DNA of 64,000 nucleotides from Chloroflexota bacterium (GCA_026710945.1 JAPOQA010000035.1:1-64000); one strand, 5' to 3'; positions 37,001-45,637 are shown, counted from the first letter of the stretch. Program-made: numbers and translations. The notes: generated by a model from the sequence alone, not told the origin.

Positions 37001-37092
37001 CCCAGGACATGGCAGCTTTCATGCCCTACACTGAGGCAGCGAGCTTATTGACCCAAGCTGGCTCCTATTCTCCTGCACGGGAGCTGCGGTAG
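34009..37092 (+). CDS. UPF1/DNA2-like SF1 helicase with coiled coil and degenerate PLD-like C-terminus
   Basis: A 1027-residue protein. Residues ~230-310 hold the first RecA half with Walker A GPANSGKT (237-244). Residues ~320-490 are a long coiled-coil-like insertion rich in Ala, Glu, Arg and Leu. Walker B follows as VVLIDDAHG (~530). The second RecA half includes ADIVILDTVETPG and FSQARQRVMIVA (~750-795), matching UPF1/DNA2 motifs V and VI. Motif III is degenerate (STEETALQP for GDxxQLPP). Residues ~870-1010 resemble the PLD-like module of helicase-PLD proteins (VWSPHLALSTVERLLDSL), but the HxKxxxxD motif is lost (ALAASLVTVDD). The architecture is like type II Mokosh defence proteins; activity is doubtful. 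It stands alone. Confidence 0.75.
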   Translation: MLLTSQLIANLPDLPAGADTLGGRFGAPPVLGGIIGGRADCILIGNRKVNVRPSDTATARESSPRLPIELQEAVAAEVAAMKAQAATFHAEVLSGTLTSEADSDYTYAFSLSSLLPIPDDTPGELHIGSQVHPCRIIAVQGLRASLRLAVAPARFIERATLVAQPWVALARLHAALGEQSSEPGTSPGLSAALFEGESLAAEEVREDTTSSQATMLDEAQQQALDTALQRTVTVIAGPANSGKTHLLSSIAAASIAAGYRVLVLAPSNSAIDSVLRTLIETGSRTAYTAGEVLRSGCSADPAAQSAYPLLAMERAESHLKDELEQELAALQAERKALAERNQALRVLQKAVGLAQRAAEERDAVQAEVAALLARQEAAAPRPVEPSGVQYLKERWELVWQQARRLTRRSTGVGRRTFRVDPERQRQEAYGFAQRLAEARRRLAENEAAAERLRASIQQQLAQYELTTDSFDAALADTEARLSEVDEKHRNALGGMKGVRLATRERARLVASTVSQALAAESHAAESFDVVLIDDAHGIPLPHIFWAAGLAHSRLVVSTEETALQPWHCAHTAVAGRWLGRSFVEYMAGLGTQSAAWVVNLLERHTLQPSFAEAVSRWLDVAGDGSKSLLMQAPSRLQGPRRSVRRRLPVRGHTVPLEKALGQESPLLLVDTGALKPWSEAIPQEGRMNIGGALAAVALAERVHAAEPKATVAVVTPYAAQARLLLHLARDREINAGIDIYAPPCLPQRGADIVILDTVETPGTFTWSALDDSRPDSQAYALFSGVFSQARQRVMIVAHWKHVRDTFGARALMRRMLGEAVQSGWAVSASELVRSERAGALPRVPLAPSHSKGAGAKRSGKPTGWHLLLEDLQAAERHVTVWSPHLALSTVERLLDSLPSALLERGAVRVITLPPAQQRGQRAQGAEARQVCEQVGAVVEERSALAASLVTVDDRLTWECTFPPLGAVSRGAELRRVESEQIARTLRKLLAPPHSAAAPQDMAAFMPYTEAASLLTQAGSYSPARELR

Positions 37093-37766
37093 ATTGCGGG
37101 CAGGCCGGTTTGCCAGCCGGCTGGCAAACCCCAAATCGCCTTCTTGCCGGTGTGAGAGGAAGTCTTAGCGGGCCGGTCAGGCGTGAGAAATTCACTTTGC
37201 ATTGATGGTAGGCATGAGGGTGATGCCTGCACCTGACGCAGGTTTCAAACCTGCGCTACCGCAATGAAATAGGGCGCCGTGAGCTGCGGACTCTCGACGC
37301 ACGCAGTCGTGCGTCGAGGCTTGCGAGATGTCCATGAAGCGCGTACTGCGGCTGTTTTCTCGCCTGGGGAGAGACTATTGCGAAACTCTGGCGGTTCCCA
37401 GGAACCGGGCGACATTGGTGTAGATTTCCCCTCACCCCGGCCCATTCCCCCAGGGAGAGGGTGTCTCCACTTTAGAAGGCCCTGGTTGCGCAAAAGACTC
37501 CCCAAGTAGAGAGGCGTTTTCGCCTACCGGCATGGATGTGCATAGGTCTTGTTCAGCGAGTGCGGAGCCAAGGGGGAACGGGAGCCCCCGCCCTACAGGT
37601 TGTGCCTGCAAGCTCAGGGTGGAGCAATGCGGTGCGGTTGGTAAGCCTCCGCTCAATGGTTTGAGCAGGTTGGCGCAGGTGGAGAAATGCGGCGCGGGGG
37701 CTTGCCCTCCGCACTACTCCCGATTCAAGGCCGCTGAGAATATGCAATCTTCCTGGCGTGGAGTGG
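37093..37766. other. intergenic region with two dispersed repeats
   Basis: No gene seen. It contains the palindrome GCAGGTTTCAAACCTGC (37238-37254) and a C/T-rich repeat with GGGAGAGGG arm at about 37430-37462. Confidence 0.6.
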
Positions 37767-38237
37767 CTAGTCTGCCGCAAAATCGGCGAGGGTGGGTTGC
37801 TCGACGTCGATGAAGTCTTTGCATGCCATGACGATCGAGGCCGTGCGGCTGCCCGCGTTGAACGAGATGCGCTCGTTCGCCAGCAGGCCGCGGTCCACGT
37901 AGGTTGGAAGGTCTATGACGCTGCCAAACGGGGGTACCGCTCCGACGGGCAGGCCTGTCGATGCGCGCAGTTCATCCGGATTGACCATGCGCAGGTTCTT
38001 GATGCCGAACGCTCGCTTGAAAGCACGCGTGCCCACTCGTCGATGGGCGGGCACCACTGCCAGCACCATCGCTTCGTCCGCGGCAAAGACGAGGGCTTTC
38101 GCGCCCTCGTGCAGAGGCGTGCCGCGCACCGCCGCCGCTTCCTGGCTGGTCTTCACCGGTGCATGTTCTTTAAACGAGAAGGTGGCACCGTGGTCGCGCA
38201 GCAGCTTGAGGATGCGCTCGGTTACTGTGCTTGACAT
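37767..38237 (-). CDS. YbaK/ProX-type aminoacyl-tRNA deacylase
   Basis: A 156-residue protein of the YbaK/ProRS-associated editing domain family, which hydrolyses mischarged aminoacyl-tRNA such as Cys-tRNA(Pro) or Ala-tRNA(Pro). Visible are the N-terminal helix, the EHAPVKTSQEAAAVRG segment, the conserved lysine in EGAKALVF, and the characteristic glycine/proline turn TGLPVGAVPPFG. Start at ATG 38237; the longer frame to 38363 is not supported. Length is normal for a free-standing editing protein. No tRNA synthetase is nearby. The precise tRNA specificity is not predictable. Confidence 0.88.
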   Translation of the reverse strand: MSSTVTERILKLLRDHGATFSFKEHAPVKTSQEAAAVRGTPLHEGAKALVFAADEAMVLAVVPAHRRVGTRAFKRAFGIKNLRMVNPDELRASTGLPVGAVPPFGSVIDLPTYVDRGLLANERISFNAGSRTASIVMACKDFIDVEQPTLADFAAD

Positions 38238-38556
38238 AAGGATACGTTGCCCCCGACTGTTTGGAAAGGCCTGAGAGATGCGGTAACGCCGAACGAGAAC
38301 CTGTCGCCAGTATACCACCGGAGGCCGGGCGAGCCAGATCCAGAAAGAGCAACGAGAACTCATCTCATAGATAGATTCGACATGCCGTTTCGTTTTCCCG
38401 TTCCTTCTGAGCCTGTCGAAGGGCAGATCTGCGCAAAGCTATGTATTTATGAGATGAGTTCTAGCAAGAAGCAGACCCAGTGAAGACTTTATGCTTCGTT
38501 GGCAGCGGGCGCATAGGGTTTACACAGGGGCCACTTGCTGTGCTGAGGGTTCCGAT
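38238..38556. other. intergenic region
   Basis: No gene seen. The only notable item is a single inverted copy of the core of the 25.2-kb tandem repeat at about 38408-38422. Confidence 0.5.
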
Positions 38557-39315
38557 TCAGAGCAAGCCCGCTGTCAGGCCGCCGTCGATGTGGATGACTT
38601 GACCGGTGATATAGGAGGCGGCGTCGCCGGTGAGATACGATACGAGCGCAGCAATCTCCTCGGGAGTTCCCGCGCGCTTGATGGGAAGCTTCTGCATAAG
38701 GCGGTCCATGAGGTGCGGCGGTATGTCGTGGGTCAGGTCGGTGGGGATATAGCCGGGCGCGATAGCATTGACCGTGATACCCCTGCTGCCCATCTCCACG
38801 GCAGTGGAGCGGGTCAACGCGACGACTCCGGCCTTAGCGGCAGTGTAGTTCGCTTGCCCGGGATTGCCGACCAGCCAGCCGACTGACGTGATGTTGACTA
38901 TGCGGCCCCAGCGCTGCGCCAGCATGGGGCGCAACGCGGCGCGGGTGCAGAGAAAGGCGCCGCGTAGGTTGGTGTCTACTACCAGGTCCCAGTCATCTTC
39001 GCTCATCTTGAGGACGAGAGTATCTTTGGTGATACCAGCATTGTTCACCAAGACGTGGATGCTGTCGAACCGGCTCAGGGTTTCGTCTACGACAGACGTG
39101 ACCGCTGCGGAGTCTCGCACGTCCCCGCTGACTGCCAGCGCGTTGCCGCCATCGCTTTGGATCTGCGCTACAGTTTCGAACGCGGCTTCTTCGTTGACCT
39201 GGTAATTGATCGCTACGTTAGCGCCGGCTGCGGCGAGATGGAGCGCTATAGTGCGCCCGATGCCGCGCGAGGCTCCCGTTACGAGCGCCGTTTTGCCGGC
39301 GAGGTGTTGTTCCAT
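38557..39315 (-). CDS. fabG: 3-oxoacyl-[acyl-carrier-protein] reductase (SDR family)
   Basis: A 252-residue classical short-chain dehydrogenase. The cofactor motif TGASRGIG is at residues 13-20 and NNAG at 91-94. The catalytic tetrad is Asn116, Ser144, Tyr157 and Lys161. Overall match, including the ending DGGLTAGLL, is that of FabG, which reduces 3-oxoacyl-ACP with NADPH in fatty acid elongation. Other roles (for example polyhydroxyalkanoate or secondary metabolism) are possible because no other fab gene is adjacent. The start is ATG 39315 or ATG 39351 (12 residues longer); neither has a strong ribosome-binding site. Confidence 0.88.
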   Translation of the reverse strand: MEQHLAGKTALVTGASRGIGRTIALHLAAAGANVAINYQVNEEAAFETVAQIQSDGGNALAVSGDVRDSAAVTSVVDETLSRFDSIHVLVNNAGITKDTLVLKMSEDDWDLVVDTNLRGAFLCTRAALRPMLAQRWGRIVNITSVGWLVGNPGQANYTAAKAGVVALTRSTAVEMGSRGITVNAIAPGYIPTDLTHDIPPHLMDRLMQKLPIKRAGTPEEIAALVSYLTGDAASYITGQVIHIDGGLTAGLL

Positions 39316-39685
39316 ATTTTCAGTGCGTTGCGGGAGAGCTTGGCTGGACATTACGTATCTGTAGAGGCGGTTGAGACCCGAGTCCTCAGCTAGTTCTAGC
39401 GTACTTGAACTGGACTAACGGTCGTGGGACGGATCAAGTAAAGCCCCCCCCCCTCACCCCGGCTCTCTCCCCAGGGAGAGGGAGTCACTTTGGCTGCCGA
39501 CCTGGACTGAGCAAGAGTCTCCGAGGGAGAGGGAGCCCCCGCCAGGTTGTGCGGACAGTTCATCGTCTGCGTTAGAAAGGACTCTTACTGCTCGCTGTGG
39601 TTGCGCAAACGTCTCCTAAGAGAGAACTCTCACTTGCGCCGGTTACGCTCTACGGCGAGCGCAAGCCGTTGCAGAGCGCAAAGCG
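39316..39685. other. intergenic region with C/T-rich dispersed repeat
   Basis: No gene seen between fabG and the methyltransferase gene. A CCCCTCACCCCGGCTCTCTC-type repeat lies at about 39449-39483, with GGGAGAGGG arms. Confidence 0.55.
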
Positions 39686-40528
39686 TCACGTCTTTTCGGC
39701 GACAACCTGCAGCCAGTAGCGGGGGACCGTGGTTAGTTTCAACTCCTTTAGGGCTTCCCGGATGCCGTGCTTGAGCACCTCGGCGCCTATGTCCAACGGC
39801 ACGCTGGGCAAAACCCCTTCGATGAAGAGAGAGTAATCGCTAATGTCTTCCAGGCTCTCCTGTGTCATTTCGACTTGCCGGCACTCCATGTGGGTAACGG
39901 CAAAGCCGTTCTCTCCGAGCAGCGCTTCGTATTGATCGGGGGAGAGCCAGCGCATGGCGGTTGTCTTTGCATCCTTGACGACTTTGACATTGGGATATTC
40001 TCGTCGCAGCTTCTGCACCGCACGGACGATCCATATGCGATTGGCCTTCTCTGTAATGGGAAGGTAGGCCCCGTCGAAGAACGTCGTATTGAAGGCAATC
40101 ACACCGCCGGGATTGAGGGCCTTGCCGACCTCCCGCAAGACAGCCTGTTTGTCCTCGATCAGATGAATGGCATTGCAGAAGAAGAGCGCGTCGGCAGAAG
40201 AGACCAATTGGGATACGTTTTCGGCGCTGCCATTGAGAAACTTGACCATGGAACTGCTAACGCTCTGCCGAGCCTTGTCCAACGCCAAGGGAGAAGGGTC
40301 AATCCCAAGAATCTGTGCTTTCAACCCGAGATCCTGCACTTTGGCGAGGACCAGCCGCGTAATGGCACCGGTGCCGCAGCCCAGGTCCACGATGCGCCGC
40401 TGCACGGTCGGATCAAGCCGCTCGAGAAAGCCTAGGGCGGATTCAACCAGTCGAGTGTTGGTTTCACGATAGAATTCATGCCGAGCGAATGGCTCGAAGG
40501 AGTGATCCGTTGCCTGCAAATCTCCCAT
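39686..40528 (-). CDS. class I SAM-dependent methyltransferase
   Basis: A 280-residue Rossmann-fold methyltransferase. Motif I is VDLGCGTGAITR, the acidic ribose-binding position is GIDPSP, and a motif IV-like stretch ADALFFCNAIHLIED and LNPGGVIAFNTTFF follow. Such proteins methylate small molecules, lipids or quinone precursors. The C-terminal 100 residues carry no known add-on domain. ATG 40528 follows GGGAGGAAAG, a good site; the frame to 40552 is unsupported. It points in the same direction as fabG, 371 bp upstream of it, but cotranscription is uncertain because repeats lie between them. Confidence 0.85.
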   Translation of the reverse strand: MGDLQATDHSFEPFARHEFYRETNTRLVESALGFLERLDPTVQRRIVDLGCGTGAITRLVLAKVQDLGLKAQILGIDPSPLALDKARQSVSSSMVKFLNGSAENVSQLVSSADALFFCNAIHLIEDKQAVLREVGKALNPGGVIAFNTTFFDGAYLPITEKANRIWIVRAVQKLRREYPNVKVVKDAKTTAMRWLSPDQYEALLGENGFAVTHMECRQVEMTQESLEDISDYSLFIEGVLPSVPLDIGAEVLKHGIREALKELKLTTVPRYWLQVVAEKT

Positions 40529-40937
40529 TGAACACTTTCCTCCCACCGGCACGGACGCTGAACTTCCAGTTAAGCGGTGCCGGTCACTTCCTTGTGCGCG
40601 GGATCAGCCGTGGATACCGCGATACAGAACTCGACGTTGTCTCCGACTTTCAGCCTATCCGTGAATAACACCGTGCAGAGCTTTCGAGAAGCCCCTGTCG
40701 CAGTTTACTACCCATTATACGGGTTTTCGGTTTGGCAGGGACAACCACACGCCACAACTCTGCGCTCGTTCCCGGCTCCCCTGGGCAGACCGGTCTGAAA
40801 CGCAATGCTACAATGTGTGCGTGAGTGGGCGCAAACAGCAGGAGACTCTGCTGTCTACCGTATCACTCCGCGTGAGCCGCGCGAGGGAAAGCGCGAGCGT
40901 CGTCAACGAGAATGGGTGTTTCCATGAGGAAGAGCGC
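40529..40937. other. divergent intergenic region
   Basis: No gene seen between the leftward methyltransferase and rightward enolase-superfamily gene. No convincing repeat; promoters for both genes are expected here. Confidence 0.5.
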
Positions 40938-42125
40938 ATGAAGATCCGCACGGTAGAGGCAGTGCCGCTGCGGTGGCCGGTGCAGAGCAGCGGCCGCGAG
41001 CGGCCTTCGGACTATGGGCTTCACGACGAGACCCACGCCATCATTGTAAGGATCGAGACGGACGACGGGCTCGTCGGCCATGGCGAGGTTCATCCGGGCT
41101 ATGGCTACACGCGAGGCGCGTGCTTTTCATTGCAAGCCATTGTCGAGCGGGAACTCGGACCGGAGATCATTGGTCAAGACCCCACGCAGCCTGAGTATGT
41201 CTGGGAAAAGATGTACAACGGCCCGCGCCTGGACATTGCGCTCACCTACGGCCAGAGCGCGCCGCGCATGGGCCGCCGGGGTGTGACCGTTTGCGCTATG
41301 GGTGGCATTGACATGGCACTTTGGGACATTTTTGCCCGGTCGCTCGGTGTGCCGATTTACAAGCTGCTGGGCGGCGGGTACCGCTCCCGCTTGCCTACGT
41401 ATGCAAGCGGCGGTCACGCTGACGCGGACGGCGCGGGAGATGAGGCGCTGGGCTACATTGCACAGGGCTTTCGGGCAGTGAAGATGCGCGTGGGCGCCAT
41501 GGATGCGCCCCGCATCGTTAAGGACGGCATCGCGCGCATTCGCGCCGTACGGGAGGCTATCGGACCCGACAACAGAATCATGCTGGACGCCCACGGTTCC
41601 CTTAATGAGGGCCAGGCGATTCGCTTGGCGCAGGCGGCTGAGGAATATGATATTGACTGGTTCGAGGAGCCGGTGAGCAGCGACAACTGGAACGGTATGC
41701 GACGGGTGCGACAGGCAACGTCAATTCCCATTTCAACCGGTGAGAATGACTTCACCCACTTCGACTTTCGCGACATCATCGCGCGCGAGGCGGCAGACAT
41801 CCTGCAACCCGATCTTGCGGTGGTCGGCGGGTTTACGGCAGCACGCCGCATCGGCACCCTGGCACATGCGGCAAATCTGCAGGTGGCCCCGCACATTTGG
41901 GGATCGGCGCTCCTTTTCTACGCCAGCTTGCAACTGGCGGCGGCACTGCCGAATTGTCCGATCATCGAATTTCGCCAGGGCGGCAATCCGCTCTTTACCG
42001 AACTGATCGCACCGCCGCCCGCGATAGACAGTGAGGGCTGCGTGACGATCCCAGATGGGCCCGGCTTGGGTGTGGAAATAGACCTGGAGGCAGCCAAGCG
42101 AAAGTTTCCCTTTGAAGGTGCGTAG
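40938..42125 (+). CDS. mandelate racemase/muconate-lactonizing enzyme family protein
   Basis: A 395-residue enolase-superfamily enzyme with capping domain and TIM barrel; members abstract a proton alpha to a carboxylate, stabilised by Mg2+. Metal ligands are Asp217 (LDAHGS), Glu243 (FEEP) and Glu269 (STGEN). The base region reads AVKMRVG (Lys182, with Arg184 in place of the second Lys of KxK), and the opposite-face His319 lies in APHIWGS. This combination fits acid-sugar dehydratases rather than cycloisomerases. Start at ATG 40938 behind GAGGAAG. The substrate, likely an aldonate or similar acid sugar, is inference. Confidence 0.9.
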   Translation: MKIRTVEAVPLRWPVQSSGRERPSDYGLHDETHAIIVRIETDDGLVGHGEVHPGYGYTRGACFSLQAIVERELGPEIIGQDPTQPEYVWEKMYNGPRLDIALTYGQSAPRMGRRGVTVCAMGGIDMALWDIFARSLGVPIYKLLGGGYRSRLPTYASGGHADADGAGDEALGYIAQGFRAVKMRVGAMDAPRIVKDGIARIRAVREAIGPDNRIMLDAHGSLNEGQAIRLAQAAEEYDIDWFEEPVSSDNWNGMRRVRQATSIPISTGENDFTHFDFRDIIAREAADILQPDLAVVGGFTAARRIGTLAHAANLQVAPHIWGSALLFYASLQLAAALPNCPIIEFRQGGNPLFTELIAPPPAIDSEGCVTIPDGPGLGVEIDLEAAKRKFPFEGA

Positions 42126-42606
42126 CGCGGTTGGATGTGCCATGCGGCAGGATCATTGCCACAGGAATATACCGTAACCGGGCAGGTTGTGTATCCTGAT
42201 CTTGAGAGAAAGCGCACGTTTCTGCAGTAATGGCAATTGCCATGACCCACAAGCAGGCACTTGTGTAGCTCTGGCATGCAAATGGAATTGGGGTGGATGG
42301 GCACCCGATTCCCCTCACCCCGGCCCTCTCCCCAAGGAGAGGGAGGAAGTCATACGCCTAAGGGAGAGGGAGGAAGTTATACGCCTGAGGAAGAGGGCGC
42401 AAGTCATACACCTGAGGAAGAGGGAGCAAGTCTCGCGCCTGCGGCGTGCGGGAGGGAAGCTCTTGTGCTAGCGGAGTGAGAAGTGCAAGTCTTGCTCCTG
42501 GGGACGGAGAGGTAACAAGACTTCCAACGGCATTCTTGGAGAGTTAGGTGTTCATGGCGGCCGGCGCGGGTCATGCGATGGGCTCAATCAGGGAGAAGAG
42601 ATAACG
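42126..42606. other. intergenic region with dispersed repeat and 27-bp tandem repeat
   Basis: No gene seen. A C/T-rich dispersed repeat at about 42310-42343 runs directly into four tandem 27-bp units (42336-42443). Confidence 0.6.
42336..42443. repeat. four-copy 27-bp tandem repeat
   Basis: Units at 42336, 42363, 42390 and 42417, of the type GGAGAGGGAGGAAGT followed by CATACGCCTGAG. The first two copies are nearly identical and the last two diverge. The unit begins with the right arm of the dispersed C/T-rich repeat, so it seems to have grown from it. Confidence 0.85.
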
Positions 42607-44052
42607 GTGGCAACTCTTACGGGCACAATTCACGATGCATCTACCGGCAGCCCGCTGGCAGCGAAGGTCTCGGTGCAAAGCAGTCAGGGCAGATTCCTTG
42701 TCCCTGAAGACAGTTTGGAGACCGTTGGCACGACCAACCCGTTCTTCTACTGCGACGGCGCCTTCACGCTCGAGGGCCCGCGGGGACAGGTGGACGTGCG
42801 CGTGGAGCGGGGTACCGAGTACGCGCCGCTCGAAATGACCGTAGACCTCCCAACCCAAGGCACGGTCAACCTCGAAATGCCGCTCCAGCGCTGGATAAGT
42901 CTGCCCAAGCAAGGGCTCTACCCCGGCAATACACACATCCACTACCGTGAGTTCGAAAGCCGGCCGGAGGAACGCCTGCGCTTCGACTCCACGGTAGAAG
43001 ACCTCACCGTGACCATTATCAGCGTGCTGCAGCGCCAGGAATTGGAGTACGCGACAAATCGCTTTCCAGTGGGACAAATGGAGCACCCCACCACGCCGGG
43101 ACACGTGCTGGACGTAGGTGAGGAATCTCGTCACAATCGCACTCCTTGGGATATCGGCTACGGCCATGTGATGCTGGTGCGGCTGCAAGAGCACGTGGAG
43201 CCACTGAGTCGCGGTGTGCTGGTGGATGAATCAGCGCCGGACTACCCGCCCCTCATCGATGCCTGTACCGCCGCGCAGGAGCAGGGCGGTGTGACGATCT
43301 GGTGTCACAACGGCCAGGGAATGGAGGCGCCCATTGCCGCCGGTTTGGGGCGGCTGGATGCCTTGAATCTCTTTGACCCCTACTGGTCAGACCCCGAGTA
43401 CGATCTGTGGTACCACCTGCTCAATTGTGGATTTCAACTGCCGGTCAGCACCGGCTCAGACTGGTTTGTGTGCTCAGCGAACCGGGTGTACGTGCAGCTC
43501 GAGGACTCTTTCTCGTACGACACGTGGTTGGATGGTCTCAAGAGCGGGGCAACGTTCATTACAAACGGCCCATCGCTCACTCTCCGCGTTGCCGGGCAGC
43601 CGCCTGGCAGCGTGCTGGACATGCGCACCAGCAGACGCAAGCAGGTGAATACCTTTGTGCGCTGGCAGGCATTGCGGCCGGTGCAACGCATCGAACTCAT
43701 CTGCAACGGGGAGGTGGTGGCGCGCGAGGAATACGGTGACGGACTGCGCGAGGGCGTCTTGCGCACTCGCTTGACGGTTCCGAACGACAGTTGGATTGCC
43801 GCGCGCTGCTGGGGTCGGCAGCGCGATAGTTACGGCCATGCGCAATGGGCCCACACTAGTCCGGTGTACGTGCAAGCTGGTGGTTCCAACCCGGCTACCA
43901 GGGCGTCTGCTGAGTTCTTCGTGGCAGCAATCGAGCGGGCTACCGCGTGGATTACGACGAAAGGCCGCTTCGACCATAACGACCAGCGGCAGCGCATGCT
44001 GGAAATCTTCAACACCGGTCGCGAGCAATATACCCGTCTGGCACGTGGATAG
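42607..44052 (+). CDS. CehA/McbA-family metallohydrolase-like protein
   Basis: A 481-residue cytosolic protein. The N-terminal ~95 residues look like a carboxypeptidase-regulatory-like beta-sandwich (LTGTIHDASTGSPLAAKVSV). The central part has the PHP-type start GLYPGNTHIHY with an HxH pair and a later WCHNGQG, matching CehA/McbA-type proteins (carbaryl hydrolase and relatives). SGSDW-like (STGSDWF) and GATFITNGPSL segments towards the C-terminus are typical of that group. Start GTG 42607 follows GGGAGAAGAG. Substrate unknown; members of this family are often misannotated. A regulatory beta-sandwich plus PHP domain is the usual layout. Confidence 0.75.
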   Translation: MATLTGTIHDASTGSPLAAKVSVQSSQGRFLVPEDSLETVGTTNPFFYCDGAFTLEGPRGQVDVRVERGTEYAPLEMTVDLPTQGTVNLEMPLQRWISLPKQGLYPGNTHIHYREFESRPEERLRFDSTVEDLTVTIISVLQRQELEYATNRFPVGQMEHPTTPGHVLDVGEESRHNRTPWDIGYGHVMLVRLQEHVEPLSRGVLVDESAPDYPPLIDACTAAQEQGGVTIWCHNGQGMEAPIAAGLGRLDALNLFDPYWSDPEYDLWYHLLNCGFQLPVSTGSDWFVCSANRVYVQLEDSFSYDTWLDGLKSGATFITNGPSLTLRVAGQPPGSVLDMRTSRRKQVNTFVRWQALRPVQRIELICNGEVVAREEYGDGLREGVLRTRLTVPNDSWIAARCWGRQRDSYGHAQWAHTSPVYVQAGGSNPATRASAEFFVAAIERATAWITTKGRFDHNDQRQRMLEIFNTGREQYTRLARG

Positions 44053-44675
44053 GTCGAGGAAAGTTTCAGCTTCCACATCCGCGGTAAGATTTTCCAATGT
44101 TCGATTCAAGAGGGCTAACTCAGGCTACAGATGTTGCCCCGTGATTGTGTATGTGGAAGAGACCATCGTGTAGCGCTGACAAATAACAAGAATCTAGACT
44201 GAAGCGACGAAGTTTTCTCCTCAGCCCGGTCCTCTTCCCCAAGAGACCTTTGCAAAACCCATGTGGAAAGGAGATTGTCCCCTCTCCCTAAGGAGACTTT
44301 TGCATAACCCTTCACCTTTGAGGGGGAAGGTTGGGATGGGGGTGAAATGACTTGACATCATGCTGTCTTTAGTTGTAAAAGCGCTCTGGATTCCGGCTTT
44401 CGCCGGAATGACGGAGTTACGCAAAGGTCTCCCAAGGAGTGGGGGTTTCCGCTGCTGCCAGCCTAGAGGGTGCAAGAGCCTTCATGTTGTGCAAAGGTCT
44501 GCTATGGAGGGAATTGGGGCAAGGCAGCGCGCGCCACGGGTTCGCTGAAGAAGATTGCCCCGACTGGGGAAAGGAGCGGCGACTAAACAGCACGGGCCTT
44601 GGCGTGGCCTAGCGAAAGCTGACTGCATGGCTGAGCGTGGTCTAATTGCAGCATGGGACGACCCAATATGTCCAT
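44053..44675. other. repeat-rich intergenic region
   Basis: No gene seen. It includes a C/T-rich repeat near 44218-44250 and the 131-bp composite repeat 44302-44432 shared with the region after mutS. Confidence 0.65.
44302..44432. repeat. 131-bp composite intergenic repeat, copy 1
   Basis: About nine-tenths identical by eye to 59961-60091, same length with no gaps. It contains the blocks GCATAACCC, CACCTTTGAGGGGGAAGG, GGGGTGAAATGACTTGACAT and the ATTCCGGC palindrome, ending in TTACGCAAAGGTCTCC. Confidence 0.85.
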
Positions 44676-45155
44676 ATGAAACGCGTGACTATCTACACGG
44701 ACGGTGCTTGCATCGGTAATCCCGGGCCGGGCGGCTACGGCGCGGTAATCATGTTCAAACAACACCGCAAAGAAATCTCCAGCGGATTTCGCAAAACGAC
44801 GAACAACCGCATGGAGATTCTTGCGGCCATTCGCGCGTTAGAAACGCTCACTGAGCCCTGCGAGGTGACCTTGCATAGTGATTCCGCATACCTTGTGAAT
44901 GCAATGATGCAAGGTTGGGCAGAGAGGTGGAAAGCCCAGGGGTGGAAACGCGGGAAGCAGGGCAAGGCCGCCAATCCCGATCTCTGGGAGATCTTGCTCA
45001 ATTTAGCCGGCACGCACCGCGTTACTTTCAAGTGGGTACCCGGTCACAAGGGAATACTGGAAAACGAGCGTTGCGATGCGCTCGCGAACGCGGCGGCGCG
45101 GGGCAAGAACTTGCCGGTTGACGAGGCGTACGAAAAGTCTACGACACCGACATAG
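44676..45155 (+). CDS. rnhA: ribonuclease HI
   Basis: A 159-residue ribonuclease H that cuts the RNA strand of RNA-DNA hybrids, removing primers and R-loops. The four acidic residues are Asp9 (IYTDGA), Glu47 (NNRMEI), Asp69 (HSDSA) and Asp134 (ERCDALA). His124 (VPGHKG) of the active site is also present. The basic handle region (AERWKAQGWKRGKQGKAAN) is intact, as in the E. coli enzyme. Start at ATG 44676. It is a free-standing gene between repeat-rich intergenic DNA and the pseudogene remnant. Length is normal. Confidence 0.95.
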   Translation: MKRVTIYTDGACIGNPGPGGYGAVIMFKQHRKEISSGFRKTTNNRMEILAAIRALETLTEPCEVTLHSDSAYLVNAMMQGWAERWKAQGWKRGKQGKAANPDLWEILLNLAGTHRVTFKWVPGHKGILENERCDALANAAARGKNLPVDEAYEKSTTPT

Positions 45156-45330
45156 ACGGAAGCAGAAGCAGTCCGCTCGAGTGAGCTTTACTTGCAGATG
45201 CCATACGACGGGTACTCGCGCAGAGGTGGGGTGAAGTCGCCAAGACCGGTGCAAGCCGTAGTTTAGGGCAAGCCCTGTGGGTCCAGATTCCTAACGGCTG
45301 CTCGGAGTGCCGCATCGCCGCGATTCCGGG

Positions 45331-45600
45331 CTAACCACTGCGGGGTGAGCCAAAGAGCAGTATTGCGCAGGGCGCAGGCGAGGGGATTCTGCCATTGGCG
45401 CGGAGTCCAATGCCTGCCCCTACTTCCTGCAACACCGGCGCGCGTTCGTAAACGGCGGCGGGAATGCCGGCCTGTTGTAAGGCAAAGGCGGCTGCCAGAC
45501 CGCCAATGCCGCCGCCGATGATGAGGACGGCGCTCTCAGCGGGGCGCGCCTGAGGCTCACGTGCGTTGGCTATGGCGGATAACCTTTCACGTACAGCGAC
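45331..45600 (-). pseudogene. remnant of an FAD-dependent monooxygenase
   Basis: On the minus strand, the frame bounded by stops at both ends (TAG 45601-45603 upstream, TAG 45331-45333) encodes a typical FAD-binding start: SAVLIIGGGIGGLAAAFALQ, then an AAVYERAP strand end and the GAGIGLRANG motif of salicylate-hydroxylase-type enzymes. After about 50 residues of homology it ends abruptly. No start codon (ATG, GTG or TTG) precedes the GGGIGG motif in frame. It is therefore a 5'- and 3'-truncated relic of a ~380-residue enzyme. Confidence 0.8.
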
Positions 45601-45637
45601 CTAAGCGGTCAAGCTGCGCGGATTAAGGTGCACAAGG

